From Halobellus litoreus (GTDB taxonomy: Archaea > Halobacteriota > Halobacteria > Halobacteriales > Haloferacaceae): a stretch of DNA of 64,000 nt. The stretch is taken from NCBI RefSeq assembly GCF_024464595.1, contig NZ_JANHAW010000003.1, forward strand, positions 124,001 to 188,000, in the 5' to 3' direction. This document shows positions 1 through 8,350 of this stretch, piece by piece. Under the pieces are notes generated by a model that worked only from the letters and a program-made list of their open reading frames with translations, was not told the origin of the DNA and did no database searches. A program made the position numbers and the translations under genes. How positions within the stretch are numbered: position 1 is the stretch's first letter; each line of letters opens with the position of its first letter.

Positions 1-750
1 TCCCAGATTCACGCTCTCGGGCACCGTCGCCTCGTCGAAGTAGACGCGGCCGCCGAACCGGCTGCCGGAGAACGTCACCGACTCGAAGGTGGCGAGTTCG
101 AACCGGGCCACCGACGCGAACTCGTTCTCCCGGAACTGCGCCGACTCGAACGCCGCCTCGCTGAAGTCGACCGGCCCGCCGAACTCCGCCATATGGAAGT
201 CGGCGTCGGCGAACTCGGTCTTGTACCCCCAGACGCCCTGGGAGAACTCGGCCTCGATGAACCGGGCGGATGTCTCGAACGCGGCCTTGCTCAGGTACAC
301 CTCGCCCTCGAACGTGGTCTCGGTGAATATCGGCCGGGCGGCGAACGTCGCGCCCTCCAGGGCGAGCGGCTGTCGAACGATCGCATAGCGGAGGTTGGTC
401 TCGCCCTCGAACCGGGCGTGCCGCAGGTCGATCCGGTGGTTGTCCCGGCACTCGACGATTCGGTGGTCGAGCGCGAGCGCACCGAAGCGCGCCCCGATGA
501 ACTGCTTCGGCTTCCGGCCGACCTCGTCGATCTGTTCGAGAAACGCGTTTCTGACGGCTTGGTCGTCTTTCTCCGCCACGGGGCGGTGGAAGAGACACCT
601 CTCGGCGTCGCCGCCGGCCTCGTGGGGACACCGCCAGACCTCCCCGTCTTCCAGGAGGTCCCCGTACAACGGACTTCTCGTCCCGACCTGCTCGCTCCAG
701 GCCGCGGGGTCGAACGTGAACGTACACCGCGTCCCCGAGGAGTCGCCCAT
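1..750 (-). CDS. Pentapeptide-repeat protein, C-terminus cut by window edge
   Basis: An open frame on the minus strand begins with ATG at 748-750 and stays open for 250 codons to base 1, so the C-terminus lies outside the window. The first ~85 residues contain Cys/His-bearing stretches (ERCLFHRP, IVECRDNH) typical of haloarchaeal members of this family. From about residue 95 the sequence is a run of five-residue units of the form A(D/N/E)F with Phe or Leu at the centre, such as RFEGETNL, TFEGEVYL, EFADADF and EFGGPVDF. Such repeats fold as a right-handed quadrilateral beta helix. The function of haloarchaeal members is unknown, and no signal peptide or membrane segment is visible. The family call is firm; the role is not. 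Confidence 0.8.
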   Translation of the reverse strand, partial: MGDSSGTRCTFTFDPAAWSEQVGTRSPLYGDLLEDGEVWRCPHEAGGDAERCLFHRPVAEKDDQAVRNAFLEQIDEVGRKPKQFIGARFGALALDHRIVECRDNHRIDLRHARFEGETNLRYAIVRQPLALEGATFAARPIFTETTFEGEVYLSKAAFETSARFIEAEFSQGVWGYKTEFADADFHMAEFGGPVDFSEAAFESAQFRENEFASVARFELATFESVTFSGSRFGGRVYFDEATVPESVNLG

Positions 751-829
751 CTGTGTTCCGGAGGATCTGTCGGCTGCGGTCTATTGATACTATCGTCGAT
801 GCCGCGTCCCGAAGCCGTGGCAGGAGCCG

Positions 830-1678
830 CTATTCGTCCAGCCGCCGCATCTCCTCGTCGGACAGTTCGAGGTGCGAGGCGGCGACGTTCTCCTTGAGGT
901 GGGAGACCGACGACGTACCCGGAATCGGCAGGATCACCGGCGAGTGCTGGAGCAGCCACGCGAGCGCGACCTGGTACTCGGAGGCGTCGTGGGTGTCGGC
1001 GACGTCCGACAGCACCGAGGCCTTCTCGCCCAGGTCGCCCGCGCCGAGCGGGAACCACGGGATGAAGCCGATGTCGTTGGACTCGCAGACGTCGAGGACC
1101 GCCTCGGACTCGCGGTTCGCGAGGTTGTACTGGTTCTGGACAGTCGCGACGTCGACGATGTCCCGCGCGGTCTCCAACTGTTCGGCGCTCACGTTGCTGA
1201 GGCCGACGTGTCGGATCACGCCGTCGTCTTTCAGTTCGGCGAGCGCCGTGACCGACTCTTCGAGGTCGACGTCCGGGTCGACGCGATGGTACTGATACAG
1301 ATCGATGCTGTCGGTTCGGAGCCGGTCCAGGCTGGCCAACACCGCGTTCCGGAGGCTGTCCGGGCTCCCGGACCGCAGCCACTCGCCCTCCCTATTTCGG
1401 AGCAGTCCCCCCTTCGTCGCGACTACGAGGTCGTCGGCGTACGGTGCCAGCGTCTCCCCGATCAGACGTTCGCTGACTCCGGGGCCGTAGGAGTCCGCGG
1501 TGTCGATGAAATCGATACCGAGGCTCACCGCCGTCTGGAGCACTTTCTTCGCGTTCTCGACGTCGTCGGGCTCGCCGATGATGTCTTCGCCGGTGAGTCG
1601 CATCGCGCCGTAGCCCAGTCGGTGAACGGGCAGTTCGCCGCCGATCTCGAACGTGTCGCTCGCGTTTCTGCGTGTCAT
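830..1678 (-). CDS. Aldo/keto reductase
   Basis: A 282-residue protein of normal length for the aldo/keto reductase superfamily, a TIM-barrel NADPH-dependent oxidoreductase. The catalytic tetrad is visible: Asp59 and Tyr64 in FIDTADSYG, Lys89 in VVATKGG and His131 in DLYQYHRVD. The segment VGLSNVS follows as usual, and the C-terminal region carries the nucleotide-binding IPGTSSVSHLKEN block. It is a cytosolic enzyme of unknown substrate. It is encoded alone, in the same direction as the pentapeptide gene 80 bp downstream, and may share a transcript with it. Confidence 0.9.
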   Translation of the reverse strand: MTRRNASDTFEIGGELPVHRLGYGAMRLTGEDIIGEPDDVENAKKVLQTAVSLGIDFIDTADSYGPGVSERLIGETLAPYADDLVVATKGGLLRNREGEWLRSGSPDSLRNAVLASLDRLRTDSIDLYQYHRVDPDVDLEESVTALAELKDDGVIRHVGLSNVSAEQLETARDIVDVATVQNQYNLANRESEAVLDVCESNDIGFIPWFPLGAGDLGEKASVLSDVADTHDASEYQVALAWLLQHSPVILPIPGTSSVSHLKENVAASHLELSDEEMRRLDE

Positions 1679-1866
1679 ATCGGGTGGTCAGGAGCGAGCA
1701 AAGTAAGTCATCCGGCGGCGGACACGTTCACCGGCAGCTGAGCGTGCGGACGGCGAGAGCGAGGTACTCGGTGACGATGGCGAGGGAGAGATAACCGATG
1801 ACGAGGAGGACCGCGGAGACGACGACGGCGTCTGGGGTGGTTCGCGACCCGCTGAGGGGATCCGGA

Positions 1867-2148
1867 CTACTGCAGTGTAACGTACGCGAGAACGCCGATC
1901 CCCGCCGTTTCGAGTATCTGCAGGATCATCATCACCTGCACGGCGACCGTCGGCATCGCGGGGGCGTTGAAATAGAAGTACAGCGCGACCGCGTTCTCGG
2001 CCAGCAGGAACCCCGCGAAGACGATCGAAGCCAGCGTGAACGGGGCGCGGACCTCGCGGTACGTGTTGGCCCACACGCCGATCATAACCAACAGCAGCAG
2101 CACGTTCAGTCCCGCGGCGACGCGGGCGGCGTCGAGCATCAACGACAT
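1867..2148 (-). CDS. Small three-helix membrane protein, paired with HTH regulator
   Basis: A 93-residue hydrophobic protein with three predicted membrane helices (about residues 8-30, 36-61 and 66-93). It lies 63 bp downstream of an ArsR-like winged-helix gene on the same strand. This regulator plus small membrane protein pairing is common in haloarchaea (DUF7521-type proteins); the assignment to that family is from memory of the pattern. Just past the stop, the +1 frame of the same strand continues with another strongly hydrophobic segment (to 1728) that has no start codon. The function is unknown. Confidence 0.7.
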   Translation of the reverse strand: MSLMLDAARVAAGLNVLLLLVMIGVWANTYREVRAPFTLASIVFAGFLLAENAVALYFYFNAPAMPTVAVQVMMILQILETAGIGVLAYVTLQ

Positions 2149-2211
2149 ACTGTCACTTCCCCTCCGCTCGTGCGTCGGTTCGAGCCCCGATGAATTTGCC
2201 TGTGAGTCATG

Positions 2212-2490
2212 TTACCCCTCTACCTGTGTGATGATCGTCTCGACGGTGTCCCAGTGGTTCCGCGTCCGATCGGTCGGCAGATACACCGTTCCGTAGTCGG
2301 CCTCGCTGCTCTCGACGACCCCGTTGTTTTCGAGGACGTCGAGGTGGTGTCTGATCGTGTTGTACGCCAGGTCGAACTCCTCGGCCAACTGATTGGCGTT
2401 CCGCGGTCGCTCGTCCAGCGCGCGCAGGATACGGGCGCGGTTCGGTCCCCCGCGTGTGCCCGCGAGCGTCTGCCAGAGGACCGTATCCAT
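2212..2490 (-). CDS. ArsR-like winged-helix transcriptional regulator
   Basis: The ATG at 2488-2490 gives a 92-residue protein. The frame stays open further upstream, but those residues are Gly/Arg-rich and look non-coding, so the internal ATG is chosen. The core is a winged helix: helix RARILRALDERPRNANQLAEEF, the recognition helix region YNTIRHHLDVLENNGVV, and a wing with TVYLPTDRTRN. The layout is that of haloarchaeal ArsR/GntR-like regulators. It is presumably co-transcribed with the membrane protein at 1867-2148, whose expression or activity it may govern. The regulated signal is unknown. Confidence 0.8.
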   Translation of the reverse strand: MDTVLWQTLAGTRGGPNRARILRALDERPRNANQLAEEFDLAYNTIRHHLDVLENNGVVESSEADYGTVYLPTDRTRNHWDTVETIITQVEG

Positions 2491-2863
2491 CCCTGCGACG
2501 GTTCTGCGTGTGCCGTTAAGAAACCTCCGGCGTCCGGTTGCGAGCCCTTGACCGTCGGACCCGCCGCCCCGCGAAGCCCAGAGACGATTCCCACGGTAGC
2601 CGGTGCCTCCACCGGCCCCGCGGCCTGCGACGACCGGCGGACGACGCGGGCCGCCACCGGTCCGATCGCTCCTGTGCCCAATCGATGCGACGATGCTCTC
2701 CCTCCGTATTTCATATATCCGAGAATAGCGCATAAAATCCTTTCGTCGCGCGAGTCACCTCTGCCGAATTAGGCTCTGAAGATCCATTTGAGGGGGATTT
2801 GAGTGAGATTTTAGTCTGATCTGCGAAAGCTATTATATTTCTGTCAAACGTCGACTGAGACGG
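2491..2863. other. Intergenic region between divergent genes
   Basis: About 370 bp between the minus-strand regulator and the plus-strand lipoprotein. No convincing gene is seen. The last 160 bp are AT-rich and contain the promoter of the lipoprotein gene. Confidence 0.6.
2824..2838 (+). promoter_or_regulatory. BRE/TATA promoter of DUF4397 lipoprotein gene
   Basis: The sequence cgaaagctattatat combines a BRE-like CGAAA with a TATA element at 2831-2838. The TATA centre is about 29 bases before the ATG at 2864, the spacing expected for a leaderless haloarchaeal transcript. Confidence 0.6.
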
Positions 2864-4330
2864 ATGACATCTGACACATCAGACACGACTCGACGGCGAG
2901 TGCTCATCGGCATCGGAACCGGCGGAATCGCGGGGCTCGCGGGCTGCGGCGGGACGGGTAGCAGCGGCACCGCGACAGACACTGCTACCGATATGCCGAC
3001 GGCGACGCCGACTCCGACGGCCACCGAGACTGAGACGCCGACGGAGACCCCCGCGGGGACCGCGATGGTCCGCGTCGGGCATCTGTCACCGAACGCGCCG
3101 AACGTGGACGTGTACATCGACGGCGACGCGGTGCTCGAAGACGTCGCCTTCGGAGCCGTCAGTCCGTACCTGGAGGTTCCGGCCGGGGAACGGGAAGTCG
3201 AGATCACGGCGGCCGGCGACGCGTCGGCGTCCGTCTTCTCGGGGCCGGTCCCGGTGGAGGCCGAGACGGCGTACACCGTCGCCGCGATCGGGGAGATCGG
3301 CGATGATGCCGACCAGTCGTTCGAACCGCTCGTGCTCGAAGACGACAACTCCGCCCCCGGCTCAGAGATGGCGCGAGTCCGGGTCGTCCACGCCTCGCCC
3401 GACGCGCCGGCGGTCGATGTGACGGTCGAATCCAGCGGCGACGCGCTCTACGACGGGGTCGCCTACGGCGAGTCCGGCTACGTCGAGGTCCCCGCCGGCG
3501 AGTACACCCTCCAGATCCGCGGCGACACCGAGGGCAACGACGGCGACGTCGTCGCCAGCTTCGACGTGAGCCTCGGCAGCGGCGGGGTCTACACCGCGTT
3601 CGCGGCGGGCTACCTCTCGCCGGACGACGAACCCGCCGACACGCCGTTCGACCTCGTCGTGGCCCAGGACGTCGAAGGGGAGATGATGGGCGGCGGAACG
3701 GACGAGGACCCGGCGAGCGTTCGCGTCGCACACATGTCGCCGAACGCGCCGAACGTGGACGTGTACGTCGACGGCGACGCCGTCCTCGAGGACGTCCCCT
3801 TCGGCGCGACGAGCGCGTATCTGGACGTCCCCGCCGGGGATCGAACGGTCGAAATCACGGCCGCCGGCGACGCGGACACGGTGGTCTTCTCCGGCGACGT
3901 CGGCGTCGAGGCCGGCCAGGCCTACACCGTCGCCGCGATCGGAGAGATCGGCGAGGAGGCCGACCAGTCGTTCGAACCGCTCGTCCTGTCCGACGACAAC
4001 AGCGACCCGGGCGAAGACACCGCTCGCCTCCGCCTCGTCCACGCCTCGCCCGACGCGCCGGCGGTCGACGTGACGGCCGAATCGAGCGGCGACGTCCTCT
4101 ACGACGGCGTTGCCTACGGGGGCTCCGGCTACGTGGAGGTACCGGCGAACGACTACACCGTGCAGGTCCGCGGCGACACCGAGAGCAACGACGGCGACGT
4201 CGTCGCCGACTTCGACGTGAGCCTGGCCGGCGGCGAGGTCTACACCGCGTTCGCGGCGGGCTACCTCTCGCCGGACGACGAACCCGCTGACACGCCCTTC
4301 GATCTGATCGTCGCTCAGGACACCGAGTAG
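2864..4330 (+). CDS. Tat-exported DUF4397 repeat lipoprotein
   Basis: A 488-residue exported protein. The N-terminus has a twin-arginine motif (TTRRRVLIG), a short hydrophobic core and a lipobox (GLAGC) with Cys28 as the lipidated residue, so it is probably anchored outside the membrane. A Thr-rich linker (about residues 30-65) is followed by four DUF4397-type beta domains arranged as two tandem copies of a two-domain unit (about 68-270 and 285-488). Each unit opens with VGHLSPNAPNVDVY or VAHMSPNAPNVDVY and contains VVHASPDAPAVDVT or LVHASPDAPAVDVT. DUF4397 domains occur in archaeal and bacterial surface proteins; the ligand is unknown. The duplication is recent enough to be obvious at the DNA level. 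Confidence 0.85.
   Translation: MTSDTSDTTRRRVLIGIGTGGIAGLAGCGGTGSSGTATDTATDMPTATPTPTATETETPTETPAGTAMVRVGHLSPNAPNVDVYIDGDAVLEDVAFGAVSPYLEVPAGEREVEITAAGDASASVFSGPVPVEAETAYTVAAIGEIGDDADQSFEPLVLEDDNSAPGSEMARVRVVHASPDAPAVDVTVESSGDALYDGVAYGESGYVEVPAGEYTLQIRGDTEGNDGDVVASFDVSLGSGGVYTAFAAGYLSPDDEPADTPFDLVVAQDVEGEMMGGGTDEDPASVRVAHMSPNAPNVDVYVDGDAVLEDVPFGATSAYLDVPAGDRTVEITAAGDADTVVFSGDVGVEAGQAYTVAAIGEIGEEADQSFEPLVLSDDNSDPGEDTARLRLVHASPDAPAVDVTAESSGDVLYDGVAYGGSGYVEVPANDYTVQVRGDTESNDGDVVADFDVSLAGGEVYTAFAAGYLSPDDEPADTPFDLIVAQDTE
3071..4327 (+). repeat. Tandem internal duplication within the DUF4397 gene
   Basis: The segments 3071-3675 and 3722-4327 are direct, in-phase copies offset by about 651 bp. Long stretches match nearly base for base, for example around the codons for SPNAPNVDVY and for AFAAGYLSPDDEPADTPFDL. 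It arose by intragenic duplication. Confidence 0.8.
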
Positions 4331-4667
4331 GCGACCGGTCGGATCCCGCGACCCTCCAGAGGCACCCTCTCTCGGTCCGGCTGGCATACCGATTCCGGGC
4401 AGGAAACGCACGGTCGGACCGACGCCGAGAAGACACCCGTACGATTTACTATTTGTACAGATGTAGTGTACTGGATATCCCTCAAATGATCTCGGTAACT
4501 CACCCGTCTTCAATTTTGGCACCGAGTAAATCCTACTTCAGTCCCGGATATATGGGGGTTCTCTCGATTATATCCCGCACAAATCTGTTCTAATCGAAAT
4601 CTGACACCATCTCACTCGAAAGATTTAATTGAATTTCTATTCAACTATTTTCCGATCGACTCTACCT
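4331..4667. other. AT-rich intergenic region with promoter for the phosphatase gene
   Basis: No gene is supported here. The second half (about 4440-4665) is markedly AT-rich. A promoter-like element (tcgaaagatttaattga, about 4616-4632) carries a BRE-like GAAA and a TATA-like TTTAAT roughly 40 bases before the chosen ATG at 4668. Confidence 0.5.
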
Positions 4668-5111
4668 ATGACGCACGACCTGGATGGCCCCGACGCTACG
4701 CCGACTCGCATCGCGTTCGTCTGTGTGCAGAACGCCGGCCGCTCGCAGATGGCGTACGCGTTCGCTCGCCGCGAACGCGAGCGGCGCGGGCTCGACGATC
4801 GAATCGACCTATTCACTGGCGGCACGCAGCCGGCAGATCACGTCCACGAGGAAGTCGTCGCCGCGATGGACGCCGTCGGCCTCGACCTCTCCGGGCGGAC
4901 GCCACGCGAGATCACCTTCGAGGAGATTCAGGGGTGCGACCTCGTCGTCACGATGGGCTGTTCGGCCGAGGACGTCTGTCCCGCGGGATGGGCCGGCGAG
5001 AACCGGGATTGGGGGCTCGAGGACCCCGACGGCCGACCGCCCGCGGAGGTCGCGGCGATCCGCGACGAGATCGAACGGCGTGTGCACGACCTCTTCGAGG
5101 AGGTCGAGTGA
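4668..5111 (+). CDS. Low-molecular-weight phosphatase / arsenate reductase-like protein
   Basis: A 147-residue protein of the low-molecular-weight tyrosine phosphatase fold, which includes thioredoxin- and mycothiol-linked arsenate reductases. The phosphate-binding loop is FVCVQNAGRSQMA, a C-x5-R motif with Cys19 and Arg25. The NAGRSQMA form is more typical of ArsC-like members than of phosphotyrosine phosphatases. An acidic loop (NRDWGLEDPDG) holds the candidate general acid. The ATG at 4668 is preferred over one at 4629 because the latter lies in the TATA region and adds a non-conserved Phe/Ser-rich tail. Arsenate reduction or phosphatase activity cannot be separated from sequence alone, and no other ars genes are nearby. 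Confidence 0.8.
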   Translation: MTHDLDGPDATPTRIAFVCVQNAGRSQMAYAFARRERERRGLDDRIDLFTGGTQPADHVHEEVVAAMDAVGLDLSGRTPREITFEEIQGCDLVVTMGCSAEDVCPAGWAGENRDWGLEDPDGRPPAEVAAIRDEIERRVHDLFEEVE

Positions 5112-5162
5112 AGCGGTTTGAAAACAGGCTGTTCGGGGGTTCCGTTCGGCAGAATCGCCCGC

Positions 5163-6290
5163 TCACCACCCGATCTCGTCCAGCCCCTCCAGCAGGCGGT
5201 CGACGTCCCCGGCGGTGTTGTAGACGTGCAGCGAGGCGCGGACTGCGTCCTCGGGGTCCGGGAGCGAGCGGACGACGACCCCATAGTCCGCTCGAAGCCG
5301 ATCCACCGTCTCCTCGGGGTCGTCGACGCGGACGGTCACGAGTCCCGATTCCGGATCGCGCGGACTGACTAGTTTCCCCTCGGGCGCGCCGTCGACGAAC
5401 CGGTTCGCGAGTCCGTCGATGTGGGACTCGATCGTGTCGATGCCGACGGATTCCACCATTTCGATTGACTCCGAGAGCGCCGCGTACGGAGCGGGGTTCG
5501 TCGTCCCGATCTCGAATCGCGGCGCGCCGGCCTTCAGTTCGTACTCCTCGTCCCCGGCTTCCTCGACGCTCCGGTAGCCGATCTGTCCGGGGTGCAGTTC
5601 GTCGACGACGTCGTCGTTCACGTAGAGGAATCCACCGCCCCAGAGACCGAGCATCCACTTGTGACTCGCCATCGCGACGCCGTCTGCGCCCCACTCGTGC
5701 AGGTCGAGATCGCACTGTCCCGGTACCTGAACCGCGTCGACCAGGACGCGCGCGCCGGCGTCGTGCGCGTCGGCGACCAGTTCCGCCACCGGAAGGTGTG
5801 TCCCGTAGTTCCACGTCAGCGCGCTCAGGCAGACGAGTTTCGCGTCCGCGACGGCGTCGCGGTAGGCGTCGCGGTCGATCCGACCACCCTCCGTGGGCGC
5901 GACGCGAACCTCACACCCCCGACGTTCGAGTCGCTCCCAGGGGAGGACCCCGGCCGGGTGTTCGAGGTCCGTGCGGACCACGACGTCGCCCGGTTCCCAC
6001 TCCATCGCGCAGGCGATGCGGTTGATCCCGTCCGTCGTGCTCTGCGTCAGCGCGATCTCGTCGGTCTCGGCTCCGACGAACGCCGCGACGTCCGCTCTGA
6101 CGTCGTCGTAGAGGTCGAAGGCGTATGGGTACGGTCCGGGATCCGCGGCCGAGTCCCACTCGTGGGCCTCGATGGTCTCCTGGGCGCGCTCGACGATCGG
6201 ACGGGGACTCGGCCCGCTCGCGCCGGTGTTCAGATAGCGCGTCTCCTCGAACACGGGGACGGCGTCACGGATGTCGCCTGGCGTCTTCAT
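5163..6290 (-). CDS. Class V aminotransferase (cysteine desulfurase-like)
   Basis: A 375-residue PLP-dependent enzyme of the class V aminotransferase/selenocysteine lyase fold. The N-terminus (FEETRYLNTGASGPSP) is characteristic. The cofactor Asp is in VLVDAVQVPG and the Schiff-base Lys in MASHKWMLG. The chosen ATG at 6288-6290 is preceded by AGGTGAG at a good Shine-Dalgarno distance; another ATG lies immediately upstream and a longer frame adds 24 Arg-rich residues. The sequence resembles haloarchaeal proteins annotated as aminotransferase class V rather than true NifS/IscS. It is convergent with the phosphatase gene. The substrate is unknown. Confidence 0.85.
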   Translation of the reverse strand: MKTPGDIRDAVPVFEETRYLNTGASGPSPRPIVERAQETIEAHEWDSAADPGPYPYAFDLYDDVRADVAAFVGAETDEIALTQSTTDGINRIACAMEWEPGDVVVRTDLEHPAGVLPWERLERRGCEVRVAPTEGGRIDRDAYRDAVADAKLVCLSALTWNYGTHLPVAELVADAHDAGARVLVDAVQVPGQCDLDLHEWGADGVAMASHKWMLGLWGGGFLYVNDDVVDELHPGQIGYRSVEEAGDEEYELKAGAPRFEIGTTNPAPYAALSESIEMVESVGIDTIESHIDGLANRFVDGAPEGKLVSPRDPESGLVTVRVDDPEETVDRLRADYGVVVRSLPDPEDAVRASLHVYNTAGDVDRLLEGLDEIGW

Positions 6291-6391
6291 CATCTCACCT
6301 TTTCGCCGTCGATACTTAGAGACTGTCGACGCGCTGGCGTCCCGATCGATGCATCGCCTCTCCAAGTGTGTACCTTGCTAACGTGTTTACG

Positions 6392-6404
6392 GGACGCTTA
6401 TATT
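6392..6404 (+). promoter_or_regulatory. TATA promoter for a leaderless GTG-start gene
   Basis: The element cttatatt at 6397-6404 sits about 27 bases before the GTG at 6428. This supports the GTG as a leaderless start rather than the out-of-frame ATG at 6421. Confidence 0.5.
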
Positions 6405-6427
6405 CCGGGAGCACGGCGATATGAAAC

Positions 6428-7429
6428 GTGTTTATCGGCCACGCGATGCTCGCGTTCGCCCTGGCGGTGCTGTTCGCGGACTGGCGAGGCTGGCCGGTCC
6501 GCCGCGCGCTGGCGTTCGGTGCCGTCGCCGGCGCGTTCGCCGCCCTCCCGGATATCGACGTCGTGTACGCCGTCGCGGCCGTCGACGGCGGGCGGTTCCT
6601 CGGCGGCGGGTCGGTCAACCCCGAGGCGTTCTGGGAGGCCGCCAACGCCGTTCACCGGTCGATGACGCACTCGCTCGTCGTCGCGGCGGTCGCGGCTCCC
6701 GCGTTCGGTCTCTGGAGTTCGCTGGGCGGCCGTCCCACCCAGCGTTCCAGCGTCGCGGCGGCCGGGGGGCTCTTCGGCCTCGTCGGTCTCGTCGCCGTCG
6801 CGATCGCCGTCAGTGGAACCCTCGGCGGCGTCGTGATGGGGGCGTTCGTCCTCGGTGGGGCCGGACTCGCGACCCTGGCGGCCCGCCGGACCGACCTCGC
6901 GCCGCAGACCGTCGCGGCCGCCGCGACGGTCGGACTCTTCACCCACCCGTGGGGTGACCTCGTGACCGGTGCGCCGCCGCAGCTGCTGTACCCGTTCGAC
7001 CTCGGACTGTTCGATAGCCGAGTGCTCCTCCACTCGGACCCGACGATCCACCTGCTGGGCGCGTTCGCGCTCGAACTGGCGGTCATCTGGCTCGCTGCGC
7101 TGGCCGTCGTGCGAGTGACCGATCGTTCGATCCGCCTGTTTTCCGACCGGAGCGCCGCGCTGGGAGCGGCGTACGGCGCTGCGGCCATCGTCCTCGTCCC
7201 CCCTACCCTCGATGTCTCGTATCACTTCGTGTTCTCGATCCTCGCGGTCGGTTCGGTCTGCGGCGTGCTCTCGTGGTACCGTTCGGTCTCGCCCGTCCGG
7301 ACGGTCGTGCGCCGCGACGTGGCCGCCGCGGAGCGACTCCGGCCCAACTTCGGCGTCGTGGCCATCGCGCTCGCCGGGACCACGGTCGCGCTCGTCGGGT
7401 ATGCCGTCGTTTACGTGGCGCTCGCGTAG
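6428..7429 (+). CDS. Membrane-bound metal-dependent hydrolase (YdjM-like)
   Basis: A 333-residue integral membrane protein starting at GTG. It opens with FIGHAMLAFALAV and contains the conserved ALPDIDVVYA and HRSMTHSLVVA blocks, whose His and Asp residues are the signature of the YdjM/DUF457 family of predicted membrane metal-dependent hydrolases. Further conserved positions include HPWGDLVTG near residue 175. Around eight membrane helices are visible, ending with a hydrophobic C-terminal helix. No physiological substrate is established for the family. It stands alone. Confidence 0.85.
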   Translation: MFIGHAMLAFALAVLFADWRGWPVRRALAFGAVAGAFAALPDIDVVYAVAAVDGGRFLGGGSVNPEAFWEAANAVHRSMTHSLVVAAVAAPAFGLWSSLGGRPTQRSSVAAAGGLFGLVGLVAVAIAVSGTLGGVVMGAFVLGGAGLATLAARRTDLAPQTVAAAATVGLFTHPWGDLVTGAPPQLLYPFDLGLFDSRVLLHSDPTIHLLGAFALELAVIWLAALAVVRVTDRSIRLFSDRSAALGAAYGAAAIVLVPPTLDVSYHFVFSILAVGSVCGVLSWYRSVSPVRTVVRRDVAAAERLRPNFGVVAIALAGTTVALVGYAVVYVALA

Positions 7430-7830
7430 GTTCGGGGCTCGGTGGTCGCGTCGCCGAAGTTGGCGTGGGGCTCGCGCGCCGACGCGTCGCTCCTCAGTCT
7501 GAGCGCTCCGTTCGTTGTCTTCGGCCGGCACCTGCGGCTGGCGGCTTCGCTCCGACGGTAGCCCCGAAAAATGTCCATCGGACGACGCCCGACGTTCGCT
7601 CGCGTACCCCTACCCGCGCGCCCGCCGGGGACGTTCGTCCGTGACCGTATCAAGACATTCCGCGAATCGAGTAAAAGTCTTGTGTATATGTCTGACGCAT
7701 CGGACGTCCGATTCCGAATCAGCAGACGGGCTGGGGCACCGTTCCACCGTTGTCGCCGTTTCGGCCTCGGGTGGATCATCGTCTCTGATCTAGGTTCTCG
7801 TCGCGGATCGTGCACGAACCCTCGACTCGA
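7430..7830. other. Intergenic region, no gene seen
   Basis: About 400 bp between convergent genes. Open frames here are Arg/Ser/Pro-rich and look like noise. A short AT-rich patch around 7668-7690 is promoter-like but faces no convincing gene. Confidence 0.5.
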
Positions 7831-8208
7831 TCAGTCTTCGCGTTTCGTCAGGCGCAGTGCGGCCGTGGAGAACTCGCTCTCGACGGTCGTCACCCCGTAG
7901 CGATCGAGCGCCCGTTTGGCGTCGAGATATTTCGCGATCGCCTGGGCGTTGTCTCGGCGGTTGTCCCAGCGATCGCAGGGGACGGCGAAATCCTGCCCGT
8001 CGCGGGTGAAGTAGACGACGACCCCCGGATCGGACGCCCCTCCCGTCTCCACGCGGGCGTTCTCGACGCCCATCTTCCGCAACTCGTCGTGTATCTTGTC
8101 CATCGCGTCCTCCCGATCGACCCGGAAATTGTGCGGATACGGCCGCCGTTCGCCGCTCGGCGTTCGGTCGAACTTCTCGGGCCACTCCAGCGAGTCGGAT
8201 CCCGACAT
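7831..8208 (-). CDS. Small conserved protein of unknown function
   Basis: A 125-residue soluble protein. The block DPGVVVYFTRDGQDFAVP followed by CDRWDNRRDNAQAIAKYLDA resembles the conserved N-terminal part of a family of plasmid/phage-borne bacterial proteins often annotated as J-domain-containing; the J domain itself is absent here. This resemblance is from memory and was not searched. It is divergent from the vWA gene with 142 bp between starts, so it could be read with the chaperone/cytoskeleton island or be unrelated. Its function is unknown. Confidence 0.6.
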   Translation of the reverse strand: MSGSDSLEWPEKFDRTPSGERRPYPHNFRVDREDAMDKIHDELRKMGVENARVETGGASDPGVVVYFTRDGQDFAVPCDRWDNRRDNAQAIAKYLDAKRALDRYGVTTVESEFSTAALRLTKRED

Positions 8209-8350
8209 ACACGCGAGGTATCAGCGACCCGTAATGATGGTATCGGACTGCGCGCATAGGGGGACGCCGACCGATCGGTCGCTTCGGGCGCCGGCGCCCG
8301 CGCCGACTCCGGGTCGGGCCCGCCTTCCACCAACGTTTATTGTGTGATTA

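Noticed and set aside
291-1382. 363-codon minus-strand frame over the aldo/keto reductase gene
   Set aside because: Arg/Pro/Gly-rich out-of-frame reading of the reductase and pentapeptide genes, with no family features.
2491-2733. N-terminal extension of the winged-helix regulator
   Set aside because: The added ~80 residues are Gly/Arg-rich and unlike the family; the ATG at 2490 gives the normal 92-residue protein.
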